From Novosphingobium endophyticum (GTDB lineage Bacteria > Pseudomonadota > Alphaproteobacteria > Sphingomonadales > Sphingomonadaceae): DNA of 53,646 nt. The translations under genes and the position numbers were made by a program. Under the pieces are notes generated by a model. It made no database searches, had not been told where the DNA came from, and worked only from the letters and a program-made list of their open reading frames with translations. Within the stretch, counting starts at the first letter, position 1. Each line of letters starts with the position of its first letter. Of the stretch, positions 52,874 to 53,646 are shown piece by piece. The stretch covers positions 286-53,931 of the forward strand of contig NZ_BMHK01000023.1 in the NCBI RefSeq assembly GCF_014640675.1, written 5' to 3'.

Positions 52874-53646
52874 CCAAGGGCCGCAAGCCAGTCAAATTCG
52901 CGGGCCGGGCCGCGTGGTTGTTCAACCGCATCCGGCGGAAAATCTGGTTCAGGGCTGCCCTGTTCAGTTTGGCCGCGGTGCTGATCGCGGCGCTATCCGC
53001 GCTCGCCGGTGATTACGTACCGTTCGACTACAGCCTTTCGCTCGCATCGGGCTCGGTCGACAGTATTCTCAACGTGATCGCCACTAGCATGCTTGCGGTA
53101 ACGACGTTTTCGCTTTCGATCATGGTTGCTGCCTATGCTTCTGCCACGTCAAACGTAACGCCGCGTTCAACCAAAGTGCTACTCGCCGATCCGACTGCAC
53201 AAAACACGCTATCCACCTTTCTGGGAAGCTTCATCTTTTCGATCGTTGGAATCATCGGCCTTTCCGCTGGATTGTATGATGAACGTGGTCGCGTGATATT
53301 ATTTTTCGCCACCCTCGCTGTCATAGCAATCATCACGATCACGTTGCTGCAATGGATCTCGCAGCTCGGGCACTTTGGACGTGTGGGCGATACCATACGA
53401 AGGTTAGAGGAAAGCGTTCTCCCGGCCATGAAGGCAGCCGGTCAATCGCCTGGCCTTGGCACCATGAAGGAAATTGCGGTGCCGACGGGTTATGTGCCGA
53501 TCCATGCAGAAACGATCGGCACTGTGACTCATATCGATGTGGCTAGCCTCTCCTATTCACGAAGCGTTGGTTTCGTGACCCGATCCGCTGACTGCGGGCT
53601 TTGCAGCGTGACAGAGGCGAGCGAGAGCGCTGCGTCTTTTTCACCG
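52870..53646 (+). CDS. DUF2254 membrane protein (3' truncated by window end)
   Basis: The GTG at 52870 overlaps the phospholipase D-like gene stop. Visible are about 259 codons: a basic N-terminus, four membrane helices (LFSLAAVLIAALSALAG; ILNVIATSMLAVTTFSLSIMVAAYA; LGSFIFSIVGIIGLSAGLY; ILFFATLAVIAIITITLLQW), and a soluble stretch with GYVPIHAETIGTVTHID, typical of DUF2254. The frame is open to the last base, so the C-terminus lies outside. The function of DUF2254 is unknown. Confidence 0.85.
   Translation, partial: MTKGRKPVKFAGRAAWLFNRIRRKIWFRAALFSLAAVLIAALSALAGDYVPFDYSLSLASGSVDSILNVIATSMLAVTTFSLSIMVAAYASATSNVTPRSTKVLLADPTAQNTLSTFLGSFIFSIVGIIGLSAGLYDERGRVILFFATLAVIAIITITLLQWISQLGHFGRVGDTIRRLEESVLPAMKAAGQSPGLGTMKEIAVPTGYVPIHAETIGTVTHIDVASLSYSRSVGFVTRSADCGLCSVTEASESAASFSP

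Overview
The window is high-GC alphaproteobacterial chromosome, most likely a sphingomonad (Sphingomonadales; Novosphingobium-like by overall feel). This rests on the protein families and their spacing, a CIRCE-controlled groESL, a GGAAC-N17-GTTT general-stress-type promoter, and a fused MrpA/B antiporter subunit. Genus placement is inference.

Layout: 1-480 holds the broken end of an IS630-type transposase. 545-2584 is groES-groEL (minus strand) with a CIRCE operator. 2831-4819 holds a lipoprotein cytochrome c and a split CYTH/CHAD pair. 4991-5967 is rplJ-rplL (minus). 6313-7246 is a tightly overlapping three-gene operon (46-aa peptide, DUF2975 membrane protein, Xre/YozG-type regulator) with an unusual AT-rich operator-like region. 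7417-16305 is rpoB-rpoC (plus) with a good promoter and a terminator. rplJL is therefore not co-transcribed with rpoBC here. 16310-28290 contains a palindromic intergenic repeat, a retropepsin-like protease with ispG, a CorA/ZntB-type transporter, an eight-gene overlapping minus-strand operon (DUF4129, DUF4350, MoxR ATPase, DUF58, SpoIIM-like, RDD, two GNATs), pheA and a membrane-anchored cytochrome c. 28306-30526 holds rlmE, a Ppx/GppA phosphatase and tRNA-Gln(CUG).

The most notable structure is 30508-44253. The last 19 bp of tRNA-Gln are repeated exactly 13.7 kb downstream, and a C-terminal fragment of a tyrosine recombinase lies just inside the distal copy. The DNA between reads as a decayed integrative island carrying ion, pH and envelope-stress functions: a DUF2459 protein, a DUF1328 peptide and an entericidin-like lipopeptide behind an EcfG-type promoter, an APC-type permease, a lipoprotein-like methyltransferase, an IS3-family remnant, a universal stress protein, a YbaL/Kef-type antiporter and a complete Mrp (Pha) antiporter operon A/B-C-D-E-F-G.

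Beyond the island the core backbone resumes: a small Gly-rich membrane protein, a secreted Tyr/Arg-rich repeat protein, a GT4 glycosyltransferase, a four-helix membrane protein, rarA with a DUF429-like gene, a DUF885 metallopeptidase-like protein and tRNA-Thr(UGU). After tRNA-Thr come a phospholipase D-like gene and a DUF2254 membrane protein that runs off the window.
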